Of a stretch of 64,000 nucleotides of DNA, positions 51,984 through 61,464 are shown one piece after another. This DNA comes from an uncultured Prevotella sp. (GTDB lineage: Bacteria; Bacteroidota; Bacteroidia; Bacteroidales; Bacteroidaceae). The translations under genes were made by a program, and so were the position numbers. Each line of letters opens with the position of its first letter. The stretch's first letter is position 1. The notes beneath the pieces were generated by a model. The model was given only the letters and a program-made list of their open reading frames with translations. It made no database searches and was not told the DNA's origin. Location of the stretch: the NCBI GenBank assembly GCA_944320235.1, contig CALUGQ010000027.1, forward strand, positions 62,001 to 126,000. Reading direction: 5' to 3'.

Positions 51984-53816
51984 TCAGAATGGGTAAAGCA
52001 GTGGCAGGATGAAAACCATGACGATGCCTATGATGAGTTGCAGCGGCAGGCCTACTTTCACGTAGTCGCCGAAAGTGTAGCCGCCAGCGTGCATCACCAG
52101 TGCGTTGGGCGGGGTTGAGAACGGCGATGCGAAGCACATGCTCGCCCCGAGCGTGACGGCGAAAAGGAATGGATACGGGCTTGCCCCTATTTCTGATGCT
52201 GCCGACATGGCAATCGGGGCCATGAGTACGGCAGTGGCCGTGTTGCTGATGAACATTGTCAGCAGCGACGTGGTGAAATATATTCCGGCCAGTAGCGCAG
52301 TAGGTCCAAGCGACTCGAATGCTGCAACAAGCGAGTGAGAAATCATTGTCGAGGTGCCGGTCTTTTCGAGTGCCACCGACATGGGCATCATGGCGGCTAT
52401 GAGCACCACGCTCTCCCAGTTGATGGTCTTGTAGGCTGCCTCCACGCTGCGGAAACAGCCTGTGATGACCATGAGCAGGCCGGCTGCCATGACTGCAGTT
52501 ACTGGAGCCACAGGGATGAAGTCGAACACCATTGCCGCCACCATGAGCAGCATTATGATTGCTGCGACGGGAGCCTTGTAGTCGAGCGTCACCTGCATGG
52601 CTTGTTTCTCAGGTTGGCCCAGCACCACCCAGTCTGTCTCGTCATCGGCCAGTTGGGCTATGTTGCTCCACTTGCCTTGCACGAGCAGCACATCGCCAGA
52701 TTGCAGCTTCTCTTGCGGAAGGTCGTTCATGATATAGTCGCCATCACGCTTTATGCCAAGCACGTTGATGCTATACCGTTCGCGGAACCCCGACTTGCGC
52801 AGCGGCATCCCGATAATCTTTGCCGTAGGCATGAGCACTATCTCGGAAATGCCGATGTCATAGAAATCCATGTTGTTGTTGTCCAGCTCTTCCAGCCTGT
52901 TCTCGTCGGAGAAAAGCCTCATGCGTTCCATGTCTCCTGTGAGGTAGATTATGTCGCCGATGGCGAGTATCGTTTCCGGTTTAGCGAGGCTTTGGGTAAC
53001 GTTGCGTATTAGCCCGCTGCGGTCAGAGCTTTCATTTCGTATTTCGAGTATGGAAAGCCCATAGCGGTTGCGCAGGTCTAGTTCGGCAACAGTCTTGCCA
53101 CCGATGGCTGACTGAGGCGTAATTTTGTAGCGTCGCAGCGCATTGTTTAGGTTGTATTCGCTGACCAGGTCGTCGAGAGTCTTGCTTCGGCCCGATTTGC
53201 CTTCGCCTTTTGGCTGCTTCTTGAACAGGAATTTCCTGCTTAGTGGGAACATTACGATGATGCCCACAATGATGCAGATTGCGCCTATGGGGAAGAACGA
53301 GAAAAAGGCTAGCGGTTCGTTGCCTGCCTCTACGAGTGCGTCCTGTATTACGAGGTTGGGCGGTGTACCTATGAGAGTGAGCATACCTCCCATGCTGCTT
53401 GCGAAAGCAAGTGGCATCAGCAGCCTGGCCGGCTGGGTGCCGCTTTGGGCGGCCATGCTCACCACAATAGGCATCATGAGGGCTACTGTGCCTGTGTTGC
53501 TCACAAAAGCTCCTATAGCAGAGGTTACGAGGACAACGAGAAGGAACATCCTGACATCGCTGTCGCCGGCCAGCTTCATTATCTTATGGCTTGCGGCCTT
53601 GGCCAAGCCCGTTTGCAGTATGGCGCCTCCAACAACAAACAGCCCCACCATCATGATGACCACTGTTGACGAAAAGCCAGACAAGGCTTCCTCCGGGGTG
53701 AGTATGCCAAGCACAATCATGGCAGTAAGAGCGCAAAGGGCAACTATGTCAGAGCGAACTTTGCCAATGATGAACATGGCTACGGTGATGGCAAGTATGA
53801 TGATTGTTGCTGTCAT
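51984..53816 (-). CDS. SLC13/DASS family carrier with two RCK_C domains
   Basis: 610 residues. Ten or more membrane segments in two repeats, each with the DASS motif (VSNTGTVALMMPIVV and ISNTATAVLMAPIAMS), split by two cytosolic RCK_C/TrkA_C domains (residues ~215-300 and ~310-400: GKTVAELDLRNRYGLSILEI; GMPLRKSGFRERYSINVLGI). Transports a small anion such as sulfate or a dicarboxylate, probably with Na+. The RCK_C pair may bind a ligand that gates it. Between a lipoprotein gene and a HAD phosphatase in one minus-strand run. Confidence 0.9.
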   Translation of the reverse strand: MTATIIILAITVAMFIIGKVRSDIVALCALTAMIVLGILTPEEALSGFSSTVVIMMVGLFVVGGAILQTGLAKAASHKIMKLAGDSDVRMFLLVVLVTSAIGAFVSNTGTVALMMPIVVSMAAQSGTQPARLLMPLAFASSMGGMLTLIGTPPNLVIQDALVEAGNEPLAFFSFFPIGAICIIVGIIVMFPLSRKFLFKKQPKGEGKSGRSKTLDDLVSEYNLNNALRRYKITPQSAIGGKTVAELDLRNRYGLSILEIRNESSDRSGLIRNVTQSLAKPETILAIGDIIYLTGDMERMRLFSDENRLEELDNNNMDFYDIGISEIVLMPTAKIIGMPLRKSGFRERYSINVLGIKRDGDYIMNDLPQEKLQSGDVLLVQGKWSNIAQLADDETDWVVLGQPEKQAMQVTLDYKAPVAAIIMLLMVAAMVFDFIPVAPVTAVMAAGLLMVITGCFRSVEAAYKTINWESVVLIAAMMPMSVALEKTGTSTMISHSLVAAFESLGPTALLAGIYFTTSLLTMFISNTATAVLMAPIAMSAASEIGASPYPFLFAVTLGASMCFASPFSTPPNALVMHAGGYTFGDYVKVGLPLQLIIGIVMVFILPLLYPF

Positions 53817-53841
53817 TTGGCAGTGTCCGTTTTGTTGGTGG

Positions 53842-54639
53842 TTATCGATTGCCGATGAGCTTTGACACGGTTTCGGTGAGGAATGGTTTCAGCTTGTCAT
53901 ATCCGACGGTGAACGTGGGGCGTCCGGCTGAGTAAGGCGCAATCTCGTAGGGCTGGTAGGTGAACACCATTCCGCCCTCTGTGAGGTATGGGGCGGCCTG
54001 CGGCAGCGGCAGATAGTCTATGCTGTTGTTGGGAAGCAGCATCTGCTTCAGTTCCTCGTCGCCGAAGTTGGCCGTGTCGTTTTTTGCGAAATAGCTTTCC
54101 AGCCCTTCCTTGAGCAGTAGCCGGAAGGCCTCTGTGTCAGTACTGCGCAGCATCTCGCGGCCAAAACGGCGGCCATCGCTCTTGCGGAAGGTGGTGCCGG
54201 TCAGCGATGACATTCCGTGCGCCCCGCCGAGGAAGGTCTCGGTGTAGTCGGTGTAAGTGACGTAAGTTTCGGTCTCTGCCAGCACTTTTATCTCTTGTGA
54301 GAAGTATGTAGACGCTACGGCAGAGCCAGCAAGAGCCTTTGCTGCCTCCTCCATGCGAGCCGTCTGTTGCTGCCCGTAGTAAGCCACGACAGAGTCGCCG
54401 GCGGTGTTGTTGCCGGTGTATGTGCCGCCGAGTTGCTCGCTGATATATTCGCAGATGGCGTTGGTAAGCGTGGCGTTGCCGCCGGTGGGGTAGTCGGCCT
54501 TTATGGTCACATCGGCCGTTGCGCTCTTTTGGGCGTATGCCAGGGTTTCTGTTGAGAATGCTGTATCCTGGGGCTTGTTGCCTGTGCAGGCGGCAATCAT
54601 CATCGCAGAAAGCGCGATGGCAGTGATGCTTTGTTTCAT
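53842..54639 (-). CDS. DUF3298-containing lipoprotein
   Basis: 265 residues. Signal peptide with lipobox MIAAC near residue 18. The C-terminal DUF3298 region includes LTEGGMVFTYQPYEIAPYSA and PTFTVGYDKLKPFL. The middle has ETFLGGAHGMSSL, usual in DUF4163/DUF3298 proteins. Related to RsiV, the lysozyme-binding anti-sigma, but lacks its cytoplasmic part. A periplasmic ligand-binding role is inferred. It lies 25 bases before the SLC13 start. Confidence 0.85.
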   Translation of the reverse strand: MKQSITAIALSAMMIAACTGNKPQDTAFSTETLAYAQKSATADVTIKADYPTGGNATLTNAICEYISEQLGGTYTGNNTAGDSVVAYYGQQQTARMEEAAKALAGSAVASTYFSQEIKVLAETETYVTYTDYTETFLGGAHGMSSLTGTTFRKSDGRRFGREMLRSTDTEAFRLLLKEGLESYFAKNDTANFGDEELKQMLLPNNSIDYLPLPQAAPYLTEGGMVFTYQPYEIAPYSAGRPTFTVGYDKLKPFLTETVSKLIGNR

Positions 54640-54662
54640 GTCCTTGGATTTTAGGTTGCATA

Positions 54663-54695
54663 AAGGCTGCCCAGGCTCATGGTCCGGGCAGCCTT
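54663..54695 (-). terminator. Hairpin after pgk
   Basis: AAGGCTGCCC (54663-54672) pairs with GGGCAGCCTT (54686-54695), 10 bp, loop 13. On the minus strand the U-tract is weak. It lies between pgk and the DUF3298 gene and may attenuate read-through. Confidence 0.55.
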
Positions 54696-54722
54696 CAGTG
54701 CATATTAATAGATGGTGTTTTC

Positions 54723-55973
54723 TTACTCGCCCTTTATGGCAGCCACGCCCGGCAGAACCTTGCCTTCTATGGCTTCAAGCAGCGCTCCGCCACCTGTGGA
54801 GATATATGACACTTTGTCTGCCATGCCGAACTTGTTGATGCAGGCAACAGAGTCGCCGCCACCGATGAGCGAGAACGCTCCGTTTGCCGTAGCTTCTGCA
54901 ATGGCATCTGCAATGGCCTTGGAGCCTCCGATGAAATTGTCAAACTCGAACACTCCAGCGGGGCCGTTCCAAAGAATGGTCTTTGCATCCTTTATTGCAG
55001 CGGTGAATAACTTGCGTGTCTCTGGCCCTGCGTCAAGGCCTTCCCATCCATCGGGGATGGCGTTTGCTGGGCATACTTGCGTGTTGGCATCGTTAGAGAA
55101 GTCATCGGCTGCAATGCAGTCGGTGCCGAGCACTAGGTTGACACCGTTTTCCTTTGCTTTCTTTATAACGTCGAGTGCCACGTCGAGCTTGTCGTCCTCG
55201 CATATTGATTTACCGATTTTGCCGCCTTGGGCCTTGGCGAATGTATATGTCATGCCGCCGCAGAGGATGAGGTTGTCAACCTTTCCGAGCAAGTTCTCAA
55301 TGATTCCTATCTTTGTCGACACTTTTGAACCACCCATGATGGCTGTGAACGGGCGCTTTATGTTGCTTAGTACGTTGTCAACTGCTTTGACTTCTTTCTC
55401 CATCAAGTATCCGAGCATTTTGTGGTCAGCGTCAAAATAGTCGGCGATTACGGCAGTTGAGGCGTGGCGGCGGTGGGCTGTGCCGAATGCGTCCATCACG
55501 TAGCAGTCAGCGTATGATGCCAGTTTCTTTGCGAACGCTTTCTGGCGCTCTTTCATTTCTTTCTTTGCCTCATCGTATTTCGGGTCTTCTTTGTCTATGC
55601 CAACAGGCTTGCCTTCCTCTTCGGGATAGAAACGTAGGTTCTCGAGCAGCAGGGCTTCGCCTGGTTTCAAGGCCGAAACCTCTTCGTCAGCGTTGCCACA
55701 GTCGGGGGCGAACTTCACAGTCACGCCCAAGGCATCAGCAACATTGTTAACGATTTGAGAGAGTGAAAGCTCTTTCTTTACCTTTCCTTTGGGCTTGCCC
55801 ATGTGGCTCATCATTATGAGTGCGCCGCCGTCGGCCAGCACTTTCTTCAGTGTGGGGAGTGCGCCGCGTATGCGAGTGTCGTCCGTTACGTTACCATTCT
55901 CGTCCAGTGGCACGTTGAAGTCCACACGGACAATTGCCTTCTTGCCGGCAAAGTTGAACTGATCAATATTCAT
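54723..55973 (-). CDS. pgk: Phosphoglycerate kinase
   Basis: 416 residues. Glycolytic enzyme moving the phosphoryl group of 1,3-bisphosphoglycerate to ADP. Visible: [17 protein letters not shown] with the substrate Arg, [43 protein letters not shown], and the nucleotide-binding [13 protein letters not shown] and [13 protein letters not shown]. Complete. A -7 element (TAACTTTG) lies at 56024-56017, 44 bases before the ATG. Confidence 0.96.
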   Translation of the reverse strand: MNIDQFNFAGKKAIVRVDFNVPLDENGNVTDDTRIRGALPTLKKVLADGGALIMMSHMGKPKGKVKKELSLSQIVNNVADALGVTVKFAPDCGNADEEVSALKPGEALLLENLRFYPEEEGKPVGIDKEDPKYDEAKKEMKERQKAFAKKLASYADCYVMDAFGTAHRRHASTAVIADYFDADHKMLGYLMEKEVKAVDNVLSNIKRPFTAIMGGSKVSTKIGIIENLLGKVDNLILCGGMTYTFAKAQGGKIGKSICEDDKLDVALDVIKKAKENGVNLVLGTDCIAADDFSNDANTQVCPANAIPDGWEGLDAGPETRKLFTAAIKDAKTILWNGPAGVFEFDNFIGGSKAIADAIAEATANGAFSLIGGGDSVACINKFGMADKVSYISTGGGALLEAIEGKVLPGVAAIKGE

Positions 55974-56016
55974 AGTTGCTATGTTTGATGATTTAAACGT
56001 TTCGTATTTTCGAACG

Positions 56017-56024
56017 CAAAGTTA
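56017..56024 (-). promoter_or_regulatory. -7 element of pgk
   Basis: Minus strand TAACTTTG (56024-56017); no TTG at 19-21 bases. Leader about 40 bases. Confidence 0.5.
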
Positions 56025-56192
56025 ACAATTATAATTAAGATAGGTGTGTGAATGCTTGAGAATTTATAGATTTTTTGCTGCAATTACATTCAAATGTAAC
56101 TTGTGGATTGCAAAAACGACTTCTGCTTTTCTTATATTCAGCTGTCATTGGTTGTGTGCGACTTTGCCTTGTATGCGTAATTAGTCGGCTTG

Positions 56193-56801
56193 TCATGTGG
56201 CAATTGAGCAGAATAATGTAACTAAGAATGGCACAGAGAAGTCTGTGGCCATGCCACAATATATTGAAACCGGGGCATATTGTGCGCCGCAAGTGCGGCT
56301 GATGATGGGTAGTGTTGTGTCCATTGCAGTGGCTCCCCCAGCGGCAATGGGAGCCAGCTTGCCGAAGATTCTGTATAATAGAGGTGTTCCAATTAATGTG
56401 ATTATCTCCCTGGTTATGTTGGAAAGCAATGCAATTGCGCCAAGCTCGGCCCCGTGATATTCGGTTATGATGACGCTTGACAGCGAATAGTAACCCATGC
56501 CGCTGCCAATGGCAAGCCATTCTGCTATGCTATGTTTGCCTATGGCAAATGCTACAACAACGCTTCCTGCCATTGTTCCGAGCAGCGACATCGCCGGCAA
56601 TAGGGCTATTCTGGGGCTGAGGCTTCGCACCTGTGACAGCACAGAGTTATCACTGCCAATGCTGACGCCTACGAAAAAAATAAGGGCATAGAGTATAGCC
56701 AGGCTCAGTTCGTTGGCATCTAGCGTAAGCGGCATGGCATGTATGCGGCCAATCAATATCCCAGCTATGAAGAAACCTATTATGATAATGCTTGATTTCA
56801 T
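56193..56801 (-). CDS. LysO-type transporter, large part (C-terminal half)
   Basis: 202 residues, about six membrane segments. Matches the second half of LysO/YbjE (lysine exporter): FFVGVSIGSDNSVL, GSGMGYYSLSSVIITEYHGA, LLSNITREIITLIGTPLL, PIAAGGATAMDTTLPII. In E. coli LysO is one chain; here the N-terminal half is a separate gene whose stop overlaps this ATG (ATGA). The two halves should assemble into one exporter of lysine and toxic analogues. Confidence 0.85.
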   Translation of the reverse strand: MKSSIIIIGFFIAGILIGRIHAMPLTLDANELSLAILYALIFFVGVSIGSDNSVLSQVRSLSPRIALLPAMSLLGTMAGSVVVAFAIGKHSIAEWLAIGSGMGYYSLSSVIITEYHGAELGAIALLSNITREIITLIGTPLLYRIFGKLAPIAAGGATAMDTTLPIISRTCGAQYAPVSIYCGMATDFSVPFLVTLFCSIAT

Positions 56802-57067
56802 TGCTTGCGGCTTTTGTTTTTCCCACAAAGCAACCATGCAAATGCTGCACTTCCCAATGTCGTTGCTGCCCCGATAGCCAATGCCTGCAAGCCTATTGTA
56901 GGCAATGATGCGAACAGGCTGTCGTCAGAGCCAATGCCCATGCCTAACATAAATAACAATGCCCAAATCAGTATTGTGATTACGTGTTGTATCCTGTGGC
57001 TTTTGTTGGGTTTGAATATATAGCCGAAGGCAATGCCGACGGCCAAAGATAATATAATGTATATCAT
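56798..57067 (-). CDS. LysO-type transporter, small part (N-terminal half)
   Basis: 89 residues, three membrane segments (MIYIILSLAVGIAFGYIF; ITILIWALLFMLGMGIGSDD; a third at ~60-85). GMGIGSDDSLF parallels VGVSIGSDNSVL in the partner. Start set at 57067, 20 bases after the recQ stop; an in-frame ATG at 57094 would overlap recQ by seven bases and add nine polar residues. Position after recQ suggests read-through from the recJ-recQ unit. Confidence 0.78.
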   Translation of the reverse strand: MIYIILSLAVGIAFGYIFKPNKSHRIQHVITILIWALLFMLGMGIGSDDSLFASLPTIGLQALAIGAATTLGSAAFAWLLCGKNKSRKQ

Positions 57068-57087
57068 ACTTGCTTTGTCTTGTTTTG

Positions 57088-58989
57088 TTAGCATGTGTAG
57101 ATGAATCCATCTTCCTGAAAGATGTATTCTTCGCCGATGAGGTATTGTAACGTAGCGTCAACAATCTCTGGCGGTAGCTTGATGGCGTGCAATTCGGTGA
57201 TGTGGTGCCGTTTGCCATCACTGAGCATCTTGTCGATGATTTCCTTTACGCAGGCCATTCCCTCGGCTGTAACGAGTTGTCCACGTTTGTCTAGGCATAC
57301 ATCGCAGTGTCCGCAGTCGGGGGCGGTGTCCTCGCCGAAGTAGTGCAGCAGCTGGCGGCTTCGGCAAATGTCGTTGCGTGTGGCGTAACGCAGCATTGCC
57401 TCTATGCGCTCGGCATATTGTTGCCGGCGTTCTTCGTATATTTCTTTGGGTATTGAGACGTGTTCCGCGTCTTCGCGCCTTTGAGTGTAGCGGATTGTTG
57501 GTGTCACTTTGCGTGGTATGAAATGCAGTATGCGCTTTTGTCCGAGTGCTTTCAACGCTTCGTGGACTTGTGGTTGGGTCGTGGCTGCAATTTGGGCCAC
57601 GAAACTTTCGTCGATGTAGCAGTAGTCATTGAACAGTCCGCCGTAATTGCGTAGCAATGTGATGATTACCTTGTCTTCAAGCTCTGTGTTCCCCCTGAGC
57701 CGGTAAAGTTCGTCGCGTGTCACAGTGAACATTACCCTGGCCGCTTGGTCTAGTTCTTCTGTATATTCGATATATCCTGCCCGTTCCAGTATTTTCAAGG
57801 CTGAGTTTACGCGTATGGGGTGGTGCTGGAATGTATGGCAGAACTTGTCGATGTTGAACTCGAAAGTGATGTTGTAGCCGCTGCCTATGGCCACTTGGTA
57901 GAAGTAGGCTATATGTTCGTACACCTTGCGGATATAGTCCTTGTCAGGGAATGTGTCGTTTATGCGCTTGTGTAGTTTGTGCCGGTCGGAATCATTGTAG
58001 AGCAGTACGGCGTATGCTTTGTTGCCGTCGCGCCCGGCTCGGCCTGCTTCCTGGAAGTACGCCTCTATGCTGTCCGGGCAGTCGATGTGGATTACAATCC
58101 TTACATCTGGCTTGTCTATGCCCATGCCGAAAGCGTTTGTGGCTACGATTACTCGTGTCTTGTCGCTTATCCATGCCTTTTGGCGTATGTCTTTGGTGGC
58201 ATTCTCAAGGCCGGCGTGGAAGCATGTGGCGCTCTGCCCGTTCTGGTTGAGGAATTCGGCCATCTCTTTTGCCCTGCGCCTGCTGCGCACATATACTATT
58301 GCGCATCCGTCAACCCTTTGCAGTATGTGGAGCATTTCGCCGCGCTTGTCGGCCGTGGTGCGCACTACGTAGACCAGGTTCTTGCGCTCGAAGCTCATGC
58401 GGAAAGCGTTCTTCTTGCTGAAGCCGAGCTTCTCCTGTATGTCGTCTACCACAGCCGGTGTAGCCGTTGCCGTCAATGCCAGCACGGGAATTCCGGGCAG
58501 CAGTGTGCGGATGTCGGCTATTCGGAGGTATGACGGGCGGAAGTCATAGCCCCACTGGCTTATGCAGTGGGCTTCGTCGACGGTGAGGAAACACACTTTT
58601 GTATGCTTGAGCTTGGCGCGGAAGAGGTCTGACGAAAGCCTCTCGGGTGATACATACAATATCTTGATAGCGCCGAACACACAGTTTTCGAGTGTTGCCA
58701 GTATCTCTTCATGCGTCATGCCGGAGTGGATGGCTGCCGCGCGGATGTTGCGGCGGCGCAGGTTCATCACCTGGTCTTTCATCAAGGCTATTAGTGGCGT
58801 GATTACGATGCACACACCATCCATGGCCAATGCCGGCACCTGGAAGGTTATCGACTTTCCGCCACCGGTCGGCATGAGGCCCAGTGTGTCATGCCCGCTG
58901 CCGATGCTTTCGATTATTTCGCGTTGTATGCCGCGGAAGTCATCATACCTCCAGTGCTCTCTGAGAATTTTTGTGTACTTGTCTTGCAT
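57088..58989 (-). CDS. recQ: RecQ family ATP-dependent DNA helicase
   Basis: 633 residues. Helicase core: FRGIQREIIESI, Walker A MPTGGGKSITFQ, motif II DEAHCISQWGYDFRPSY, motif III LTATATP, motif VI QEAGRAGRDG. A winged-helix region follows, then a zinc cluster with CRSRQLLHYFGED and CGHCDVC. No HRDC domain after it. Unwinds DNA 3'-5' in recombination and fork repair. It begins 31 bases after recJ, its classic nuclease partner. Confidence 0.93.
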   Translation of the reverse strand: MQDKYTKILREHWRYDDFRGIQREIIESIGSGHDTLGLMPTGGGKSITFQVPALAMDGVCIVITPLIALMKDQVMNLRRRNIRAAAIHSGMTHEEILATLENCVFGAIKILYVSPERLSSDLFRAKLKHTKVCFLTVDEAHCISQWGYDFRPSYLRIADIRTLLPGIPVLALTATATPAVVDDIQEKLGFSKKNAFRMSFERKNLVYVVRTTADKRGEMLHILQRVDGCAIVYVRSRRRAKEMAEFLNQNGQSATCFHAGLENATKDIRQKAWISDKTRVIVATNAFGMGIDKPDVRIVIHIDCPDSIEAYFQEAGRAGRDGNKAYAVLLYNDSDRHKLHKRINDTFPDKDYIRKVYEHIAYFYQVAIGSGYNITFEFNIDKFCHTFQHHPIRVNSALKILERAGYIEYTEELDQAARVMFTVTRDELYRLRGNTELEDKVIITLLRNYGGLFNDYCYIDESFVAQIAATTQPQVHEALKALGQKRILHFIPRKVTPTIRYTQRREDAEHVSIPKEIYEERRQQYAERIEAMLRYATRNDICRSRQLLHYFGEDTAPDCGHCDVCLDKRGQLVTAEGMACVKEIIDKMLSDGKRHHITELHAIKLPPEIVDATLQYLIGEEYIFQEDGFIYTC

Positions 58990-59020
58990 GACCTTGTCCT
59001 GCCAGCGTGGCTTTTGTGCG

Positions 59021-60748
59021 TCAGACGGCGCCTTCAGATGGCTTTATGTCTTCTATCTGCAGCTGTGCCTCGCTGCGTTTGTATACGTTTTCCTCAATGG
59101 TGTAGACGATGTCGAAGCTGCGCTTGCTTTTTATGTAGCGTGCGGCTGCGCTCTGCCCGAAGGCGATGCCGTTCATCACGTTGCTTGATTTGCTGTCTAC
59201 AAGTTCGAGCTTTATGTGCTCTTGGTTGCGGCCAACGACCTTGCTCGTGCCGTAGTCATACACGTTGCGTGTGCAGAACAGCGGCTTGGGGTTGCCCGGC
59301 CCGTAAGGCGCGAACTTTTTCAGGTCGGAGTGCATTTTCTTCGTTATGTCCTTGAAGTCGATAACCTCTTCTATGTCGAGTATGGCCTGGGTCTGCTCCG
59401 GCAGTATGTGGTCGTTTACGTATTGCTGGAAGCGCCGTGTGAACTCCGGAATGTTGGATGTCTTCATCGACAGGCCGGCGGCGTAGGTGTGGCCGCCGAA
59501 GTTCTCGAGCAGGTCGCGGCAACTTTTTATGGCATCATATATGTCGAAGCCGGCCACGCTTCGCGCTGACCCCGTCGCCATGCCGTTGCTGAGCGTCATG
59601 ACTACAGTCGGGCGGTAGTATATTTCTGTGAGCCGTGAGGCCACTATGCCAACCACGCCTTTCTTCCAGTTCTCTCCATAAAGGACAATTGACGACAGGT
59701 GCTGTTGGTTTTCCAGTTTCTCAACGATGAGGTTTGCCTCCTCTGTCATCTGCTTGTCCACGTCCTTGCGCTGCTCGTTGTACTCGTTTATGTGCCTTGC
59801 CTCGTCGAGGGCGCGTTTCTGGTCTTTTTCTACAAGCAGCTCGACAGCTTCGCGTCCGTTTTGCATCCTGCCGGATGCGTTGATTCGCGGGCCTATCTTG
59901 AAAATGATGTCGCTCATGGTGAGCTCGCGGCCTGCCAGCCCGCATACTTCGATGATGGCTTTAAGGCCCACCGACGGGTTTTGGTTCAGCTGCTTGAGTC
60001 CATGGTATGCGAGTATGCGGTTTTCGCCCATCGCGGGAACGATGTCTGATGCTATGCTCACTGCGCAAAAATCGAGCAGGGGTATGAGCCTGGAGAAAGG
60101 GATGCCGTTGTTCTTGGCGAAAGCCTGCATGAGCTTGAACCCCACGCCACACCCCGACAGATGTGGGTAGGGGTATGTGGAGTCGGGCCTTTTGGGGTTG
60201 AGGATGGCAACGGCAGGCGGCATTTCGTCGTCCGGCACATGGTGGTCGCAGATGATGAAGTCGATGCCAAGGCTCTTGGCGTATGCAATCTCGTCTATGG
60301 CCTTAATGCCGCAGTCGAGCACGATGACAAGCGTCACGCCTGTTTCCTTGGCATAGTCTATGCCTTTGTGGCTGACGCCGTATCCTTCCTCGTAGCGGTT
60401 GGGTATGTAATAATCCATGTTGGAGTAGAACTGCTGCAGGAACTTGTACACCAATGCCACGGCTGTGCAGCCGTCGACGTCGTAGTCGCCGTAGACCATG
60501 ATGCGTTCCTTGCGGCCCATTGCATCGTTGAGCCTGTCTACGGCCAAGTCCATGTCGTTCATGAGGAACGGGTCGTTGAGTTCGTTGAGCATAGGGCGGA
60601 AAAACCGCTTGGCAGCCGACTCTGTCCTTATGCCTCTTTGCAGCAGCAAGTCTGCAAGGATTGGGCCCATTCCAACTTTTTCAGCCAGCTCCTTTGCTGC
60701 CTCCACTCGCTCTGGTGTCGGTGTTTCGTAATTCCATTTAAAGTGCAT
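59021..60748 (-). CDS. recJ: Single-stranded-DNA-specific exonuclease RecJ
   Basis: 575 residues. DHH motifs: VYGDYDVDGCTAVALVY, LDCGIKAIDEI, FIICDHHVPDDEMP, and the DHHA1 region with GRMQNGREAVELL and FGGHTYAAGLSM. 5'-3' exonuclease on single strands, acting with RecQ in end processing. Start set at ATG 60748 (MHFKWNYETPTPE), the usual start of the fold; in-frame ATG 60784 and GTG 60799 lie upstream. Confidence 0.93.
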   Translation of the reverse strand: MHFKWNYETPTPERVEAAKELAEKVGMGPILADLLLQRGIRTESAAKRFFRPMLNELNDPFLMNDMDLAVDRLNDAMGRKERIMVYGDYDVDGCTAVALVYKFLQQFYSNMDYYIPNRYEEGYGVSHKGIDYAKETGVTLVIVLDCGIKAIDEIAYAKSLGIDFIICDHHVPDDEMPPAVAILNPKRPDSTYPYPHLSGCGVGFKLMQAFAKNNGIPFSRLIPLLDFCAVSIASDIVPAMGENRILAYHGLKQLNQNPSVGLKAIIEVCGLAGRELTMSDIIFKIGPRINASGRMQNGREAVELLVEKDQKRALDEARHINEYNEQRKDVDKQMTEEANLIVEKLENQQHLSSIVLYGENWKKGVVGIVASRLTEIYYRPTVVMTLSNGMATGSARSVAGFDIYDAIKSCRDLLENFGGHTYAAGLSMKTSNIPEFTRRFQQYVNDHILPEQTQAILDIEEVIDFKDITKKMHSDLKKFAPYGPGNPKPLFCTRNVYDYGTSKVVGRNQEHIKLELVDSKSSNVMNGIAFGQSAAARYIKSKRSFDIVYTIEENVYKRSEAQLQIEDIKPSEGAV

Positions 60749-61108
60749 TATATTATGTTCTTTTTCTTCTGTCAATGGTGCCATCGCGGTTTGAACCACG
60801 CAAATGGCTTGTAAAGTTACAAATAAAAAATCATATTCTGTATCATTTCTTTAAGTTTTTGCTTTTTTGCCTTTAAAACGCCGCCGTAAAACCAGCTTGC
60901 ACCGACTGGCAGAGGCTTGTTGTAAGCGCACGTTTCCTAAATTAGGTGAAAGCCATGTTCCGGGTGTTGCTGTATGTTGGGCGATGTGGTTTGGTTGATT
61001 CTTGGCATTGCGGCATCGTTGTTGTGTAATGATTGTTCGTTATATTAGGGCTATTCCGTAAACCGTTGGCAACCAGGTTGTTTGTATTAGTGGCTGCCCA
61101 TTTTTGGA

Positions 61109-61196
61109 AAACTGCCAGTCCTGCATTGCCAAACCGGCACTTTCATGAGGCAAAATGGGCCGTCTTGCGCTGCGAAACAGCCGCTGTCGCAGGCTA
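61109..61196 (+). repeat. Four tandem 22-base units (intergenic repeat family)
   Basis: AAAC or AAAT starts at 61109, 61131, 61153 and 61175, exactly 22 bases apart. Units carry CTGCCAGTCCTGCA, CCGGCACTTTCATG, GGGCCGTCTTGCG and AGCCGCTGTCGCA. Degenerate relatives of the 3999 array. Confidence 0.7.
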
Positions 61197-61383
61197 AGCT
61201 TGTCATTGTCAACTTATTTCATCCCACGTAAGCGCTTGCATCCGCCATTGCACTGGCCCAATGCAAGCCTGGCTCCGCTTTCAAACGGCAATTTGGGCTT
61301 GCGAGGCAAATGCATTGGCTGTGCAGAGTGCTGGAAAATTACGGATTGTAAGTTGTGCAGGGCAATTTTTTTCATGGAAATTC

Positions 61384-61414
61384 TTGTTTGATATTCATAA
61401 ATAGTTTATATTTG
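61384..61414 (+). promoter_or_regulatory. Promoter of ppdK
   Basis: TTG at 61384-61386, 20 bases, TATATTTG at 61407-61414. Leader about 47 bases before ATG 61465. Confidence 0.65.
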
Positions 61415-61464
61415 CAAAAGGAATTGCAAAGTGTTATAATGTCAATAGTAAACAAGACTAACTT

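Larger units (their letters stand above)
60749..61464. other. Divergent intergenic region recJ / ppdK
   Basis: No supported gene in 716 bases. It holds a four-unit 22-base array (61109-61196), an interrupted inverted repeat CCAATGCA/TGCATTGG (about 61257 to 61318), and the ppdK promoter. Short ORFs across the array are not convincing. Confidence 0.5.

Noticed and set aside
61155-61391. 78-codon frame before ppdK
   Set aside because: It runs through the repeat array and the promoter; Cys-rich by chance.
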